A stretch of 37,623 nt of DNA from Bacteroidota bacterium (GTDB taxonomy: Bacteria > Bacteroidota > Bacteroidia > Chitinophagales > Chitinophagaceae). Location: contig JAEZLJ010000107.1 in the NCBI GenBank assembly GCA_023415275.1, positions 1-37,623 on the forward strand, read 5' to 3'. Both the position numbers and the translations under genes were made by a program. Positions 1 through 8,271 of the stretch are shown here, piece by piece (the first letter of the stretch is position 1; each line of letters begins with the position of its first letter). The notes under the pieces were generated by a model that worked only from the letters and a program-made list of their open reading frames with translations, had not been told where the DNA came from and did not search any database.

Positions 1-2
1 AC

Positions 3-632
3 TTTTATGTAGAACCTTTCTTAAGGAATAACAAAAACATTCCTACATCAGATTCCCCCATAGTCAAAAATCCAAGTAAGCCTGGTACCAAAAATCCAGT
101 TATCACCAAAAAGAAAGAGCCTGCAAAGCCTGTAGCCAAGACTCCTGCTAAATCCACCAATAATCCCCCGGTCATCACTAAACGCACCACAGTGGATTCA
201 CCAGAACCCAGGATCGTGACTCCTGTGATCACGGAAAAAAAGCCTGAGTTACCGCCTTTCCAGGCTCCCCAGGTAACGAGGTCAAGAAAGAATGAATTGG
301 CGAGTGCACTAACAGTTACAAGTGAAGAAATTAAGATCAGGCTGTATGATAATGGCGAGATCGATGATGATACCATCAGCGTGTACCTGGATGGCCAGTT
401 AATAATAGCGAATAAAAGATTATCAGCTACTCCTATTACCTATACACTTAAAATGGATGAAAACAATCCTGAACATACATTGGTTATGGTTGCTGAGAAC
501 CTGGGACGCATTCCACCCAATACCTCGCTCATGATCGTCCAGGATGGAGATAAACGTTACCAGGTAAGTATCACCTCCACGGAACAGAAAAATGCAATGG
601 TGCGGTTTAAATATCAAAAAACCGGGCATTGA
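3..632 (+). CDS. C-terminal part of a secreted or surface protein with a shared C-terminal domain (5' end outside window)
   Basis: The frame is open from the first bases of the window, so the gene starts upstream. About 210 residues are visible. The first 90 or so are a low-complexity linker rich in Lys, Pro and Thr (repeated KP, NP and PVIT words). The last 100 form a compact domain with the pattern LYDNGEID, TISVYLDG, ENLGRIPPNT and a final VRF strand. The next gene ends in a clearly related copy of this domain. I do not recognise a named family. The linker-plus-terminal-domain layout suggests an exported protein, but the N-terminus is missing and this is inference. A GTG at 192 could be mistaken for a start, but the open frame continues upstream of it. 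Confidence 0.7.
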   Translation, partial: FYVEPFLRNNKNIPTSDSPIVKNPSKPGTKNPVITKKKEPAKPVAKTPAKSTNNPPVITKRTTVDSPEPRIVTPVITEKKPELPPFQAPQVTRSRKNELASALTVTSEEIKIRLYDNGEIDDDTISVYLDGQLIIANKRLSATPITYTLKMDENNPEHTLVMVAENLGRIPPNTSLMIVQDGDKRYQVSITSTEQKNAMVRFKYQKTGH

Positions 633-684
633 CCACTTATATAATTTTTTAACCTGGATTAACCAAAACAATTATTTTCCCGTT

Positions 685-1479
685 GTGAAGTGGCAACTAA
701 CTACTTTTTTAATCCTTCTGCATGCAGTTGCTTTTTCGCAACAGTTAAATGGTGTATGGAAAGGTACCTTAACGCAACAAGCCGGTGGTTGCTTTCCTGT
801 TTACAATGTAGAATTGCAGGTAAACATTATCAATAACAAGGTTGCTGGTTTTTGTTACCACTATTCCGATGTTTTAAATTATGTCAAAAAGAACTACAAC
901 GGTTATTATAATGCGGCCACCAGGACCATAGACATCCAGGAAGAGAGGGTGACCACCTTCCATATCCCTGCCGACTGCACACCATGTATCAGGTATTTTA
1001 GTTTAGCCTACAGCAATACCGGAAACAAAGAAATATTAAGTGGCGACTGGGGCGGTGTAGTCATGAATGGAACGGCCCCCTGTACCCCGGGAAAAATTGT
1101 CTTGCACCGGGTATTGCAATCAGAGTTTAATCATATCCAGGAGATCAAGGTAGATACTGGCATGATCAGGCTAGACTTTTATGATAACGCTGAAATTGAT
1201 GGAGATTCCATTAGCGTGAACTTAGACAACCGTCCATTGATTAGTCATCAGAAACTTGGTTTAAAACCCATTACACTGGAAATAAAGGTCGACCTGGATC
1301 ACAGAGAGCAGGAAATTACTATGATAGCTGATAATTTGGGAACCATTCCGCCCAATACCGCAATGGTTATCATTACTGCTGCTGACAGAAAGTACAGGCT
1401 TTTTTTAAAATCTGATAAACAAAGAAGCGCACAGGTGCGCGTGATCTACGAGGATCCCAAAGAACCGGGGTCTAAATAA
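685..1479 (+). CDS. Secreted protein with same C-terminal domain as upstream gene
   Basis: I chose the GTG at 685 because it gives a clean signal peptide (a lysine, then a hydrophobic run ending in VAFSQ) and a 264-residue protein. The frame stays open upstream to an ATG at 592, but that start would overlap the previous gene and put the signal peptide inside the protein. The mature part begins with LNGVWKGTL, a pattern seen at the start of small beta-rich secreted proteins. It contains several cysteines (CFPVY, CYHY, CTPC, CTPG). The last 95 residues repeat the domain of the upstream gene: FYDNAEIDGDSISV, ADNLGTIPPNT, VRVIY. The gap between the genes is 52 bases, so they are probably co-transcribed. 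Function unknown. Confidence 0.75.
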   Translation: MKWQLTTFLILLHAVAFSQQLNGVWKGTLTQQAGGCFPVYNVELQVNIINNKVAGFCYHYSDVLNYVKKNYNGYYNAATRTIDIQEERVTTFHIPADCTPCIRYFSLAYSNTGNKEILSGDWGGVVMNGTAPCTPGKIVLHRVLQSEFNHIQEIKVDTGMIRLDFYDNAEIDGDSISVNLDNRPLISHQKLGLKPITLEIKVDLDHREQEITMIADNLGTIPPNTAMVIITAADRKYRLFLKSDKQRSAQVRVIYEDPKEPGSK

Positions 1480-1515
1480 AAGACCGGGATATTTCCCGGT
1501 CTGTATTACTTTAAT
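1474..1515. terminator. Bidirectional terminator hairpin between convergent genes
   Basis: A perfect 9-bp stem, AGACCGGGA (1481-1489) and TCCCGGTCT (1494-1502), encloses a 4-base loop. It lies between the stop of the + strand gene (1479) and the stop of the - strand peptidase (1518). T-rich sequence follows on the + strand, and AAATAAA before the stem gives a T-rich tail on the - strand, so it can serve both genes. Confidence 0.8.
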
Positions 1516-1517
1516 TA

Positions 1518-3098
1518 TCATGGTAAAATAGATCGTTGGCCTTCTCTTGGTTTAGGTAATTCCTTGCGTGGAATTTTTTCATCCCTCATGGCCGTATTGT
1601 AAACAAAGGAAGCTACGATTACGGAGGCTTGCTTTAGATCCTCTGGTACCAGGTGGTCATAAGTGTCCATATTGGTATGATGGGTCCTTGTATCATATTC
1701 AATTGGGTCCTGAATGAACTGGAATCCAGGAATCCCTACTGCATCAAATGCAAGGTGATCTGTTCCACCCGTATTATTGATGGTTACTGTTGAAGCACCA
1801 TCGTCATGGAATGGTTGCAGCCAATTGGTAAATAATGAGCGGACAGATTCATTGCCCTGCAGGTATATTCCCCGAATCTTTCCTGTGCCATTATCAAGAT
1901 TATAATACGCTGAAATCTTCTCTTGTTCAGGCATTAACTTCATGGTGGCTGGATCTCCAAGATGATTCTTTACGTAATTACGGGAACCAAAAAGTCCCTG
2001 CTCTTCACCGCTCCATAGTGCAATGCGAATAGTGCGCCGTGGTTTAAAGTCCATAGTTTTTAATAACCGTATGGCTTCCATCATTACAGAACATCCGGCA
2101 GCATTGTCGGTGGCTCCGGTAGCTCCCTGCCAGGAATCCAGGTGACCACCCAGCATCACCACTTCATCTTTTAGCATTGGATCAGTTCCTGGTATCTCAG
2201 CTAAGACATTATATCCTTTCAAATCTTTATCAAAGAACCTGGTCTTTACATCCGCTTCCACTTCCACAGGAACTCCGGCATCCACCAGCCTTTGCAATCT
2301 TAAATAATCATCACTGGAAAGCATAATATTGGCGGGGCCTTCTGGTGCATCTTTAGTGTATTCTCCACCGCCCTGGACAAAGACTGTTCCATCATTGCCC
2401 CTGGGATTCATGCTTAGTATCAGGGCTGGTTTCTCGTCATTAAATAATTTAGTAAGGTTGCGTTGGAAGGATTGCCGTGCCATAAATTGTTGTCGCGCCT
2501 GCGCATTGAGCGATCTTTGGTTAGTTGATGGACTTAACTCCGCTTTTTCCATCCGGGTAAGATTGCTGTCCGCAAACCTGGTCCCATCCGGTTCGAAAGA
2601 GGGTTTTAAAGCATCGTCCATATAGACCATCACTATCTTATTTTTCAAGGTGCCTGCAAATTGAGTTAAGGCAGCTGAATCTTTCGCTTTCAATAGTACA
2701 ATTCCCCCATTGATCATTTTCTTATCAGGTGTACTGCCGGTCCATGCTCTTGGAATAGCAAGTATGGGTGCATAATAGGGCTTGGTCATGGCTATATAAC
2801 AACGCTCCTGCTGCCAACCCTTTCCAAAATCCCCCCATGGTTCCAGCCTTGCATTTGAAAGCCCCCAACTGCTTAAAGTATTTTTAGCCCAATTAGCGGC
2901 ATTCATAAAGTTGGGAGATGCTGTCAACCTTGGGCCACTCACGTCGGTAAGATGGAATGCTATATCCATCACTTTCGAGTTTTGTGCTTCTTCCTGTTTC
3001 AGCTTGCTTATCATGTCAGTGCCAGGAAGTGTTTGACCAAATGTTACCAGGAAAGTGGACTGAATAAGTCCAAAAAGAACGATTTTTCTCATGTGCAT
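1518..3098 (-). CDS. M28 family zinc metallopeptidase, secreted
   Basis: A 526-residue aminopeptidase/carboxypeptidase of the M28 family. The N-terminus is a signal peptide ending near TFGQT; the ATG two codons downstream (3092) is an equally good start. A PA-like insert lies around residues 120-290. The peptidase core follows: GGHLDSWQGATGATDN (metal ligands H319 and D331), SGEEQGLFGS (E365/E366, catalytic and metal), YNLDNGTG (D402) and THHTNMDTYDHL (H473/H474). All the expected zinc ligands can be seen, so the enzyme should be active, probably in the periplasm or outside the cell, trimming peptides. It stands alone between a terminator and the receptor operon. The exact substrate cannot be read from sequence. 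Confidence 0.92.
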   Translation of the reverse strand: MHMRKIVLFGLIQSTFLVTFGQTLPGTDMISKLKQEEAQNSKVMDIAFHLTDVSGPRLTASPNFMNAANWAKNTLSSWGLSNARLEPWGDFGKGWQQERCYIAMTKPYYAPILAIPRAWTGSTPDKKMINGGIVLLKAKDSAALTQFAGTLKNKIVMVYMDDALKPSFEPDGTRFADSNLTRMEKAELSPSTNQRSLNAQARQQFMARQSFQRNLTKLFNDEKPALILSMNPRGNDGTVFVQGGGEYTKDAPEGPANIMLSSDDYLRLQRLVDAGVPVEVEADVKTRFFDKDLKGYNVLAEIPGTDPMLKDEVVMLGGHLDSWQGATGATDNAAGCSVMMEAIRLLKTMDFKPRRTIRIALWSGEEQGLFGSRNYVKNHLGDPATMKLMPEQEKISAYYNLDNGTGKIRGIYLQGNESVRSLFTNWLQPFHDDGASTVTINNTGGTDHLAFDAVGIPGFQFIQDPIEYDTRTHHTNMDTYDHLVPEDLKQASVIVASFVYNTAMRDEKIPRKELPKPREGQRSILP

Positions 3099-3179
3099 GT
3101 GGTTTGAACCCAGAAGGTAGTAATTATTTCAAATCCGCGGGTTCTTTTATGTCAACTTGTATAATTTGTGCTGAACCAG

Positions 3180-5534
3180 TCAAAACCTGAAATTCCAGGT
3201 GGCAGAAGGAAGGAATGGAAATAAAGAAACCTGTTTGGCCTGTATCTTAACCGAGCCATTGTAAGGGTTGCCTGTTTGATCAAAGTAGATAAAGTAGGGA
3301 TTCTTCCTGTTGTATACATTATATATGCTGAACACCCAATAGCTTTCCCAACTCTTCTTCTTTTTTCTGTCAGGTGTGTAGGTGGCTGATAGATCAAGAC
3401 GGTGATAGGATGGCAAGCGATATTTATTGATAGTACTGTATTCTTGTGTCAATACGCCATTTAATACATAAAATCGTTCCGGTAAAGAAGTGGCGTTGCC
3501 AGTGGCATAAATAAAAACACTTCCCAATTTCCATTTTTTATTCAGCTCAAACATGCCTACAATTGAAAGATCATTACGCCGGTCGTATTTAGCCGGATAA
3601 GTATTTCCTCCATTTAATTGTGGAAACTTCCTCCAGGTCCAGGAAAGTGTATACCCTATCCATCCAGTTAGTCTACCTCTCGTTTTATTTATAAACCATT
3701 CCGATCCGTAGCTCCAGCCTTTCCCAAATACAAATTCCTCTTCAGGATCTCTTAATGATGGCGAATAACCTTCCTTGTATTCAATCTGGTTTTGCATACG
3801 CTTATAATACACTTCAACAGAAGTTTCATATTCATTGTTCTGAAAGTTTTTGAACAATCCTGCTGCATATTGCATGCTGATCTGGGGCTTCACCAGGAAG
3901 GTGCTTGGTACCCAAAGGTCTGTGGGTAAAGTGGTTCCCGCATTGCTAACAAGGTGAATGAATTGCAGGTTACGGGTAATGGAGGCTTTAATAGAGGTAC
4001 TGTTATTTAATGAATACCGGATAGTTGCCCTCGGTTCAAAACCTGAATAGGAAATAACTTTCTGAAAGTTCTTATACTCAGTGCTGTCCAGTTTATTCTG
4101 ATTGGCATCCTTTGTAAACTTTGTAAATGGTCCCAATTGAGTAAAGTTGCTCCAGCGGAGTCCATAATTAAGTTTGATCTTATCGGAAAGATCCCAGTCG
4201 TCCTGTATATATAAGGCATTTTCCAAAGCATACTTTTCACCATCATTGCTAGGTTGAAATACAACGGAATCCTGGTGTCCTGAGGTGATATTCGGGATAA
4301 ATTTGTGATACGTGGAAAGACCGCCAAATTTCATCTTGTGGCTGCCGGAAGGATAAAAATCAAAATCTGCCTTAAGTGTACCATCCTTAATACCTGAGGA
4401 CAGGTTGATCTCAAAATTGTTCTGGGCGGCTCCGAAGTTAAAATTGTAATCATTATACACCAGGGTGGTGTTGGCAAATAACCGGGGATTGAAAATATGG
4501 TTCCATCTTAATGTACCTGTAGAATTTCCCCAGGGAATATCTGCTCTGAAGGACAACTTTTTATCACGAAATGAAAATACATCACGTCCAAAATAACCAC
4601 TGAGGAAAAGCTTGTCTTTATCTGAAAGCTTAAAATTGATTTTTGCATTCAGATCATAAAAATAATAGCCAGAGCCATAAGCATTACTCTCCTTTGATAT
4701 AAAAGGCTTGGCCAATGCATCAATATATGTTCTCCGGCCAGAAAGAATAAACGAAGCCTTATCCTTTTTTATTGGGCCTTGAATGGAAAGTCGTGAGGCA
4801 ATGAGCCCTATGCCTCCCTCAGCCTGGAAGTTATTGCTATTTCCATCCTTCATGGTTACATCCAGCACTGAAGATAACCTGCCGCCATATTGGGCAGGCA
4901 TGCCTCCTTTGATGATCGATGTATTTTTTATGGCATCAGAATTAAATATCGAAAAGAAGCCAAATAAATGTCCTGTATTATAAACTACCGCATCATCGAG
5001 TATGATCAGGTTTTGATCTGGTCCGCCCCCGCGCACATAAAAAGCTGAATTTCCTTCTCCTGCTGATTGAATGCCGGGTAATAATTGGATGGCTTTAAGT
5101 ATATCCACCTCGCCCAGGAAGGCAGGGATGGTTTTTATCTGCCCGATAGAGAGATCAACTTTTCCCATTTGAGCATTCCGGACATTCGCATCGCGCTTCC
5201 TGCTATAAACAACTACCTCATTAAGGTCGCCTGTTTTAGGAATAAGCATGATGTTTTGTTGAATATCCTTGTTAAGTACTACTTCTATTGACCGGGTTAC
5301 AAAAGAAGCATGAGATATTATGGCTGTATATGCCCCTGAGTCAAGGGTGATGGAATAAAAGCCAAAAGCATTACTGGTAATTACCTTTCCGTTAATACTT
5401 ATACTTGCAGAAAGAATGGACTCACCGCTAAGACTATCCCGGATATAACCGTTAAGTGTATACTTATTTTGGGCAAAAGAACACATGCCCAGGATCAGGA
5501 TCCAAACTGAAATTGTGATTTTCTTCCAGGTCAT
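3180..5534 (-). CDS. TonB-dependent outer-membrane receptor with N-terminal carboxypeptidase-D-like domain
   Basis: A 784-residue receptor for energised uptake across the outer membrane. In order: a signal peptide ending in CSFAQ; a carboxypeptidase-regulatory-like beta domain (about 27-110, with GYIRDSLSGESI and NAFGFYSI); a TonB plug (about 130-235, with FYVRGGGPDQNLIILDD and AQYGGRLSSVLDV); and a beta-barrel ending in WNFRF, the terminal Phe typical of outer-membrane barrels. It is shorter than SusC proteins and has no SusD partner, so a small ligand or metal complex is more likely than a glycan. Its ATG overlaps the stop of the upstream DUF3347 lipoprotein by 4 bases, so the two are translationally coupled. 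Substrate unknown; a metal is suggested only by the neighbour. Confidence 0.92.
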   Translation of the reverse strand: MTWKKITISVWILILGMCSFAQNKYTLNGYIRDSLSGESILSASISINGKVITSNAFGFYSITLDSGAYTAIISHASFVTRSIEVVLNKDIQQNIMLIPKTGDLNEVVVYSRKRDANVRNAQMGKVDLSIGQIKTIPAFLGEVDILKAIQLLPGIQSAGEGNSAFYVRGGGPDQNLIILDDAVVYNTGHLFGFFSIFNSDAIKNTSIIKGGMPAQYGGRLSSVLDVTMKDGNSNNFQAEGGIGLIASRLSIQGPIKKDKASFILSGRRTYIDALAKPFISKESNAYGSGYYFYDLNAKINFKLSDKDKLFLSGYFGRDVFSFRDKKLSFRADIPWGNSTGTLRWNHIFNPRLFANTTLVYNDYNFNFGAAQNNFEINLSSGIKDGTLKADFDFYPSGSHKMKFGGLSTYHKFIPNITSGHQDSVVFQPSNDGEKYALENALYIQDDWDLSDKIKLNYGLRWSNFTQLGPFTKFTKDANQNKLDSTEYKNFQKVISYSGFEPRATIRYSLNNSTSIKASITRNLQFIHLVSNAGTTLPTDLWVPSTFLVKPQISMQYAAGLFKNFQNNEYETSVEVYYKRMQNQIEYKEGYSPSLRDPEEEFVFGKGWSYGSEWFINKTRGRLTGWIGYTLSWTWRKFPQLNGGNTYPAKYDRRNDLSIVGMFELNKKWKLGSVFIYATGNATSLPERFYVLNGVLTQEYSTINKYRLPSYHRLDLSATYTPDRKKKKSWESYWVFSIYNVYNRKNPYFIYFDQTGNPYNGSVKIQAKQVSLFPFLPSATWNFRF

Positions 5535-6121
5535 TTTGTTCCTGTGAAATTGATAACTTCCTTGGTTTCACCGCATTCAATCATTCCACTTTTATACCGC
5601 GGATGATGAAGGCCCAGGTAAGGATTACGAATGGAATCGACATTACTCAACCAATGGCCTGGATCTTCATCGTTAAAGGCCATAGGGCATTCATGTAGGT
5701 ACAGCTTTTTACGGTCATACCTTACAGTATTCAACAAGAGAAACAATTTATCGCTTAAAGCGTTCAAAGCATGTCTTTTGGAAGTGATGTCCTGAACAGT
5801 CATTATCGCATTAAGATCATTCCTGGCACCATCCATTATGGTTACTGAGGCTTCAGCAGAACTATCTTTCTTGAGTTCTTCCAAGGGAAGACTATCCAGT
5901 TTAGCTTTTACTTCTTTGGCCAATGATGCAGCCCTGGTAGAATCCCAATTCACAAAAGCTTCTGTAAGCTGGTAATAGCTATCCAATAAAGAGTTTACGG
6001 AAGTATTAAATATCTCACTGTGCCGGCTAGGTACAGGCACTTCCTTTTCAGCCTGGGGGTTATTGTTTTGACAGGAAATAGCTACAAGTATCAGAAAACT
6101 TAATAATAATTCTCGCAACAT
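5531..6121 (-). CDS. DUF3347 lipoprotein with Cys/Met metal-binding-type motif
   Basis: A 196-residue lipoprotein. The signal peptide ends in a lipobox with C17 (AISCQ). A helical region follows (about 38-135: LLDSYYQLTEAFVNWD, KRHALNALSDKL), typical of the DUF3347 family that also forms the C-terminus of some CusB-like efflux adaptors. The end of the protein carries the family's conserved block: HECPMAF (H143, C145, M147), HWLSNVDSIRNPYLG, then GMIECG (M180, C183). This set of Cys, Met and His suggests copper or another soft metal as ligand; that is inference. Here the usual short NPYFG-to-ML link holds an extra HHPRYKSG segment. The gene is the first of a two-gene operon with the TonB receptor. 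Confidence 0.82.
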   Translation of the reverse strand: MLRELLLSFLILVAISCQNNNPQAEKEVPVPSRHSEIFNTSVNSLLDSYYQLTEAFVNWDSTRAASLAKEVKAKLDSLPLEELKKDSSAEASVTIMDGARNDLNAIMTVQDITSKRHALNALSDKLFLLLNTVRYDRKKLYLHECPMAFNDEDPGHWLSNVDSIRNPYLGLHHPRYKSGMIECGETKEVINFTGTK

Positions 6122-6135
6122 GGCTGTTTTTGGGA

Positions 6136-6143
6136 CAAAAGTA
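6136..6143 (-). promoter_or_regulatory. Bacteroidota -7 promoter element for the DUF3347/receptor operon
   Basis: Read on the - strand this is TACTTTTG, an exact match to TAnnTTTG, 14 bases before the lipoprotein start. I see no clear TTG-type -33 element at standard spacing. Confidence 0.55.
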
Positions 6144-6255
6144 AATCCCTAAGGCAATCCTTTTAACAGTTCGTAACCCCATATTCATATTATTCCTGTT
6201 AATTCTTCTTAAATAGTTTCTATCTGGTGCCACTCTTCACCTGGTAAGATTTCAT

Positions 6256-6266
6256 ACCTGTCAGGT
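6256..6266. promoter_or_regulatory. Short palindrome next to abcF promoter
   Basis: ACCTG (6256-6260), one base, then CAGGT (6262-6266) makes a small perfect inverted repeat just upstream of the -7 element at 6273. The position would suit an operator. It is short enough to be chance. Confidence 0.25.
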
Positions 6267-6272
6267 TCCAAT

Positions 6273-6280
6273 TATCTTTG
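6273..6280 (+). promoter_or_regulatory. Bacteroidota -7 promoter element for the ABC-F gene
   Basis: TATCTTTG matches TAnnTTTG exactly and lies 17 bases before the ATG at 6298. A TTTC at about 6250 could be a weak -33 element. Confidence 0.6.
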
Positions 6281-6297
6281 CAACTTTTATTACGCAT

Positions 6298-8271
6298 ATG
6301 TTAGCAGGTCTACAAAATGTAACTTTCGAATTTGGTGCCCGAACAATTGTTAAGGATGCAACCTGGCATATTCATCCAAATGATCGCATTGGACTAATTG
6401 GTTATAATGGCACAGGTAAATCCACACTCCTGAAACTCTTTGCAGGCGAATATGCTCCTTCGGCAGGCACCGTGGAAAGAAGCAGATCTACATCCATAGG
6501 TTACCTGCACCAGGACTTATTGAGTTTTGATACCAGTGAATCTATCCTGGAAGTTGCTTTGCATGCATTCGATAAAGCGAAAAAAATTGAAAAGGAATTA
6601 GAGGAGATCACTAAAAAGCTTGAAGAGCATACTACAGATGAGTTATTACATGCCTATAGTGAAAAATTGCATGAGTATGAGGAAGCGGGTGGATATACTA
6701 TTGAGCACAGAACAGAAGAAGTTTTACAGGGTTTAGGATTTTCCAACAGTGATCTGAAAAGGCCTTACCGCGAGTTTAGTGGAGGTTGGCGCATGCGTGT
6801 GCTTCTGGCTAAAATGATCTTGCAGCAACCCGACCTGTTATTGCTCGATGAGCCTACCAACCACCTTGACCTTCCTTCGATTGAGTGGTTGGAAAAATAC
6901 CTGCAGCATTATAAAGGAGCTGTGATCATTGTAAGCCACGATAAGTATTTCCTGAACCGGATGGTCAAGAAGATCGTGGAATTGTACCAGCGAGAATTGC
7001 ATATTTATAATGGTAACTATGAATTTTATGAGGTTGAAAAGCAGCAAAGGATAGAATTGCAGCAAAGAGCATTTGAGAATCAGCAGGATTATATTCGCCA
7101 GCAGGAACGCTTTGTAGAACGTTTTAAAGCTAAGGCCAGCAAAGCCGCCCAGGCACAAAGTATTCAAAAAAGACTTGATAAGCTGGATAGAATAGAAGAT
7201 GTAACTATTGAGCGTCCCAATATCAAGATCAATTTCAATGTTGACAAAACACCCGGGCGTGTATTAGTGGAGTTAAAACATGTCTCTAAGCATTTTAAAA
7301 ATATTGATATCCTGGAAGATGCCTCGGCCGAAATTGACAGGGGTGATAAGATAGCCTTGATCGGAGCTAACGGAAAAGGGAAATCCACTCTCTTACGCAT
7401 ACTGGCCGGTGCAGAGCCATTTGAAGGAGAACGTAAATGGGGACATAATGTTGATGATGCTTTTTATGCCCAGCACCAATTAGAAGCTTTGAATATCAAC
7501 AATACGATCCTGGATGAGATGAAAGAGGCAGGGTCTAAAAAAACAGAGCTTGAATTAAGAACTTTATTAGGATGTTTCCTGTTTAGCGGCGACGATGCAG
7601 ATAAAAAGATCAAGGTATTAAGCGGGGGTGAAAAAGCCAGGGTGGCTTTGGCCAAAACCATGATCAGCAAAGCTAATTTCCTGCTATTGGATGAACCTAC
7701 CAACCACCTGGATATTCATTCTAATGAACTGCTGATTGATGCCCTGAACAGGTACCAGGGAAGCCTGATACTGGTAAGCCACGACAGGTATTTTATTTCC
7801 AAAACAGCCAATAAGATCTGGGAAATTGTTGATAAAAAGATCAGGGTGTTTAAAGGTACCTATGAAGAATGGGTGGAGTGGAAAGAAAGAGCTGCGTCAA
7901 GGAACCAGGAATTGCCGACTCCTGCCGGGCAGGTAAAGGAAGAAAAAAAGGCAGAAGCAAAGCCCCAATCCCAGGCCCAGGTAGCAAATGTAAATGGCAG
8001 TGGTAATGCGCCAATCAATAAAGAAGCACAGAAAGAATTGCAAAAACAGCAAAAGTTATTTCAGCAACTGGAAAAGCAATTGGCAGAACTGAATAAAGAA
8101 AAGGTTACACTTGAAGGCCGGCTGGCTGACCCATCCACTTATGCAGATCCCGAGGCATTCAGAAAAACTGAAAATGCCTACCGTGAAATTCAGAATAAAC
8201 TTTCCATGGCAAATGCTGACTATGAAAAAGTGTTTGATAAGATCATGACACTCGAAGAGCAATTGTCCTAG
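6298..8271 (+). CDS. ABC-F family ATPase (ribosome-associated, no membrane domain)
   Basis: A 657-residue soluble protein with two ATP-binding cassettes. Cassette 1 has Walker A GYNGTGKST (35-43), signature FSGGWRMRV, and Walker B LLLLDEPTNHLD. Cassette 2 has Walker A GANGKGKST (near 356), signature LSGGEKARV (near 441) and LLLDEPTNHLD. Between them is the long charged ABC-F linker (ENQQDYIRQQERF). After cassette 2 comes a charged, Gln/Lys-rich linker and a C-terminal coiled coil (about 580-657, LEKQLAELNKEK) like that of Uup. ABC-F proteins act at the ribosome E site in translation or antibiotic protection; which role applies here cannot be told. The last gene bases, CTAG, are shared with the stop of hutG on the other strand. 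Confidence 0.93.
   Translation: MLAGLQNVTFEFGARTIVKDATWHIHPNDRIGLIGYNGTGKSTLLKLFAGEYAPSAGTVERSRSTSIGYLHQDLLSFDTSESILEVALHAFDKAKKIEKELEEITKKLEEHTTDELLHAYSEKLHEYEEAGGYTIEHRTEEVLQGLGFSNSDLKRPYREFSGGWRMRVLLAKMILQQPDLLLLDEPTNHLDLPSIEWLEKYLQHYKGAVIIVSHDKYFLNRMVKKIVELYQRELHIYNGNYEFYEVEKQQRIELQQRAFENQQDYIRQQERFVERFKAKASKAAQAQSIQKRLDKLDRIEDVTIERPNIKINFNVDKTPGRVLVELKHVSKHFKNIDILEDASAEIDRGDKIALIGANGKGKSTLLRILAGAEPFEGERKWGHNVDDAFYAQHQLEALNINNTILDEMKEAGSKKTELELRTLLGCFLFSGDDADKKIKVLSGGEKARVALAKTMISKANFLLLDEPTNHLDIHSNELLIDALNRYQGSLILVSHDRYFISKTANKIWEIVDKKIRVFKGTYEEWVEWKERAASRNQELPTPAGQVKEEKKAEAKPQSQAQVANVNGSGNAPINKEAQKELQKQQKLFQQLEKQLAELNKEKVTLEGRLADPSTYADPEAFRKTENAYREIQNKLSMANADYEKVFDKIMTLEEQLS

Noticed and set aside
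592..684. Upstream ATG for the second secreted protein
   Set aside because: It overlaps the previous gene and would bury the signal peptide; the GTG at 685 is better.
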